64,000 nt of DNA from Magicicada septendecula (taxonomy: Eukaryota; Arthropoda; Insecta; Hemiptera; Cicadidae). Below are positions 60,929 to 64,000 of the stretch, piece after piece (the first letter of the stretch is position 1; each line of letters opens with the position of its first letter). A program made the position numbers and the translations under genes. A model generated the notes under the pieces. It was not told the DNA's origin, searched no databases, and saw only the letters and a program-made list of their open reading frames with translations. The DNA lies in contig CM068375.1 of assembly GCA_034769895.1 (NCBI GenBank), positions 255,605,542 to 255,669,541 on the forward strand, read 5' to 3'.

Positions 60929-62469
60929 AAACGTATCTTCCCATCAGTTCACCATCATGTTACAGGAGGCATCAATTCTTGAATTTTTTCGACCCCACTA
61001 TATAAAAAGTACTAATTATCAGAGGCATTTTATTTTACCACCATCAGATTCAGTGATAAAAACCGCATAAGAAAAGTACCACATTTTTTGTTTATACATT
61101 CATAACAATAACCTCCAATTCTAACACAACAGTTTTCTTCAGTTATACACATCAATTGCGCAACAGAAAATTCTAAACCTTTAACAGGTCGCTCCAATTG
61201 TTACTCTGTATTCAGGTGTAAGAATTGATGAGTCAATGATGTAGAATTGGGCTGTATAATTATTTTATACACTTTGGTCCCCCCACCACTCACTTATTCG
61301 TTCATTATTTTCAAGGACTTTCTCAGAAGCCACCTGCAGTAAACATCCTGTGTTTTGGCTATCGTACTATAAACGGTATTTCTTATCACACGATGTCTGT
61401 CTTTCTCTCTCAGTCACTCTCTCTGCCTAAATGTAAACCAGAAAGTCTCAACAGCTTCATAAGTAACACGTTACACGACACATTACATGCAGAATCTTAT
61501 ACAACCTCAGTTGTGTTTTAACTATTCCAGTGTAACAGTGTCGTAGTTAACATTAATTCGCCATATTCCCAACAGATCCCAGTTCCATTGAATTTTTGCA
61601 AAATAAGCACATTCGTTATCACAATTAGCAGTGCGATCGCGGTCATTCAACGATCTTATATACACACGAGAATAATTCTGACAGATGGATGGCAGTGTAC
61701 GAAATAAGATTGTCGCACGTAAATTGCATTGCGCAAGGGCACTTGGTCACAAAAATCGAAATTACTGTTTGATACAGTTAGGACTATAGTTTTTACCTAC
61801 ACTTATGGTGGTGAGTATACAACCACAAAGTTTTGCGCTGACAAGGTCGATGTCTCCCCGTACTGCTACAAGACTGAAAGCGTTATTACGCGTTAAATCT
61901 GTGCTCCATAATCCCGTAGTAGTACGGGATGGTCATTCGCGGTCCGGATTTTTTAGATCCTGTAATTGGGGTACATACGCAATCGATCAAGTCATTATGG
62001 ACCGCCGTTAAACGTCGCAACAGGCGTGAATGCGAAAAAACTAACCAAACTCAGCTTTATTCATACCTCTGTTATATAACATATAGAGATATCGATACAA
62101 AGAAAATTATTTATTTTCCAAAAAATGTGGACATTCTTGCATAGTAACCGCCTAAATAGTTATTAAATGAGTATTAGGTTTTAGTATAAGTGGGTTAGCT
62201 TTATACATACTAATTTTGTGCTGTGTATAATCTACAGATGTTAATTGAATTGAAGCTAACTCACTTAAAATACGTTGCAAAAACTCCCTTATCGGGGTCA
62301 ATTGGGGCCAATGTGGATGATATAAAATGCTGATATGAGAATTACAAAAATAGGGAAGGCCCAAAGAAATGAGAAAACACTATGCTGTACATTATTTGCA
62401 TACATCACAAAAAAAGATAGGCTACATTCAAAAATAAATTTTTATAATAGGCCTACATGAATGTATCAT
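60929..62469. other. Non-coding DNA with a CpG-richer block
   Basis: No recognisable gene. A stretch at about 61620-62040 has many CpGs against an AT-rich background. It includes ATGGTG directly before GTGAGTAT (61805 onward), which could be a first exon with a splice donor, but no downstream exon was found. A TAGGCCTAC motif lies near 62448. Confidence 0.4.
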
Positions 62470-64000
62470 CAGTGGCGTAGCTAGGCTTTATGGCGCCCGG
62501 GGCAAGGAGATCGTCGGCCGCCTCTCCTTTATAATTAAAAGGGGACAAAAGAGCAAAAATGACGGCCAATCCAGTGAACAAAGTACTTAATAAATACAAA
62601 TGTGTAGCTTTTTGTAAGAAAACACGTCCAGCAAACGTCTTAAGAATATTTGTTAAGTCAAAATTAAGAAATTACATATTATAATATTACTGGTAGATAG
62701 TTTGTATACATTTATTAGTAACAAATGTAGAGACTATAAAATGTAGGAAAATAAAAAATTGTTAACATAAAAATGTTCTAATAAACATGCAAATTCATTG
62801 TAGGTCTAAAGCGCATCGTCAAAACAATATCCTAAAGCAACATAAAGTTAAACAAAAAACTACACTAAAAATAATAGACTTAATAACTTACAATTACAGG
62901 TGAATGGTTCTGTCTTTTATTAATAAACACTTAATATTTGTTTTTAATATATAATAAATATTTAAAACGAAATATTTTAAAATGTAACTTTCTTTGTCTT
63001 AATTGCTTCATAGTTGGTTATTAAATCACTATAATCTAAAGACAAAAGAATGTCGTTTTCAATTGAAAGTATTCCTAGATTTGATACCCTGTCTTGAGAT
63101 ATTGTTGATTGTAGGTACGATTTAATCAATTTAAGTTTACTAAACGATCTTTAGCAAGAAACCGCAGACACTGGTAAAGTAAGAAAATGTTTTAAAGCTG
63201 TTGCTAGTGTTGTAGGCTTCTAATCCCATTGAAGAAATGTATTGTAACAGGCCCTGAGGTGTAAAGTTTATTTATTCTCCATCAACTGTTGCCCTTTTTA
63301 ATAAAAGTATGACTTTTTTTAAGTCACTGAACAATTCTACACTGTTTAGGTCATGTGGGTACAGTTTTTCAAGCACTGTGCACTTAATATTGATTTGGGA
63401 AAGCTGTTCCTTAAAATGTATATCCCAATAATTTACGTATGCTTCAAATTTACAGAGGAATCCAAAGCGTTTTCTTAACTCTTTTATGTTAGAGAAACGG
63501 CTTGAAATTTCAGCTGACAGTTTGTCCAAAATTTTTATAAGAGAACGTCGCATTTCTTGCCTAACAGTTCGCATTTAATGCAGAATCGTCTGCATACTCT
63601 CCTGGCATCCTGCGTTTTCTTCTTATCCTTTATGTGATATTGGCACCCCATTCATTACATACCTGCTCTGCCTTAGTAATGACATTGTTACACGACTCAT
63701 TCCTCCAAACTTTTAATTTGCCCGTTAGCGTCTCCAGAAGTGTCAATGCTTGAATAAAGCTTGTTCCTTTGGTCTGCAAGATTTTCTGGATTGTGTCTAT
63801 AGAACAAAGAATATCTGTCCAGAAAAAGAGCAAGGTTACAAAATTAAAGTTTTCTTATTACACATTAATTATTAATGGTGCATCTTCCTTCGTATCAACT
63901 GTTTCAGTCGGTGTATTTATCAGTTTCTCCACCGCAGCGACCACTTCATCCAGCTTAGTGGATATTGCTTTCACCGCATCAGTTTCTGAACTCCACCTGG
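62470..64000 (-). mobile_element. hAT DNA transposon (ZMYM1-like), partial
   Basis: The left end CAGTGGCGTAGCTAGG with GGCGCCCGGGGCAAGG just inside is a widespread hAT terminal sequence. The bases just outside, TGTATCAT (62462-62469), would be one copy of an 8-bp target duplication. The transposase is on the minus strand, so this is the 3' end of the element, and the other end lies beyond the window. About 500 bp of AT-rich untranslated DNA separate the terminus from the coding part. Confidence 0.85.
62977..64000 (-). pseudogene. hAT transposase (ZMYM1-like), C-terminal part, inactivated
   Basis: Minus-strand segments in order: RWSSETDAVKAISTKLDE (right edge), LETLTGKLKVWRNESCNN with VITKAEQVCNEWGANI, LDKLSAEISSRFSNIKELRK, and the hAT dimerisation region LPVSAVSC-RSFSKLKLIKSY, then QSTISQDRVSNLGILSIEND to a stop at 62977. 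In that last region the conserved glutamate codon after SC (usual SCERSFS) is a TAA stop. Stops also follow the APLIINV stretch near 63865. The frame changes at least once more around 63570-63630. It is dead but recent enough to be recognised at once. The N-terminal part with the TTF-type zinc finger lies outside the window. Confidence 0.88.

Noticed and set aside
1-64000. tRNA, rRNA and CRISPR arrays
   Set aside because: None seen. The only tRNA-related sequences are retrotransposon primer sites, and spaced repeats are explained by tandem duplication.

Overview
The window looks like intergenic and intronic DNA from a large, AT-rich arthropod genome, probably an insect. This is inferred from the very high transposon load, TGTA/TGCA-type Ty3/gypsy LTR elements, Penelope-like, pogo/Tigger-like and hAT elements, and a recurring short TAGGCCTAC motif in the non-transposon DNA. 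No complete, recognisable conserved host gene is present. The one host-gene candidate is a small three-exon gene on the minus strand (17643-19593) whose splice sites and phases agree and which would encode about 45 residues through an 8-nt middle exon.

Layout. 1-6880: sparse unique DNA with a decayed pogo/Tigger-like transposase (about 4790-5990, minus). 6886-11385: an A-rich block that looks like a very long LTR, followed by a tRNA-primer-like site. 11586-20097: mostly unique DNA with a LINE tail relic, a 166-bp tandem duplication, a possible LTR fragment and the host-gene candidate. 20098-49860: a three-deep nest of LTR retrotransposons. A minus-strand Ty3/gypsy copy was entered first by a 14.1-kb plus-strand Ty3/gypsy element with 3.1-3.2 kb LTRs (20168-34225, in its LTR), and second by a 12.3-kb minus-strand gag-only element (36614-48908, in its integrase region). 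The gag-only element itself carries a 3.3-kb solo LTR related to the 14-kb element. 50224-53343: a Penelope-like element arranged as an almost perfect 1.5-kb inverted repeat. 55114-59446 and 59457-60924: two further LTR insertions sitting back to back in one AT microsatellite, each with a short Penelope-derived insertion. 62470-64000: one end and the C-terminal coding part of a ZMYM-type hAT transposon that runs off the window.

The strongest unexplained signals are: six ~100-bp tandem units after the pol region of the 14-kb element, each with the same small hairpin and one with a matched pair change in the stem; the palindromic Penelope element with its 221-bp and ~204-bp derivatives, one of which has a clean empty site in a sister LTR; the repeated use of ATAT as LTR insertion target; the gag-only LTR element; and the microexon gene. 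Coordinates and matches were read by eye; no alignment or database search was run.
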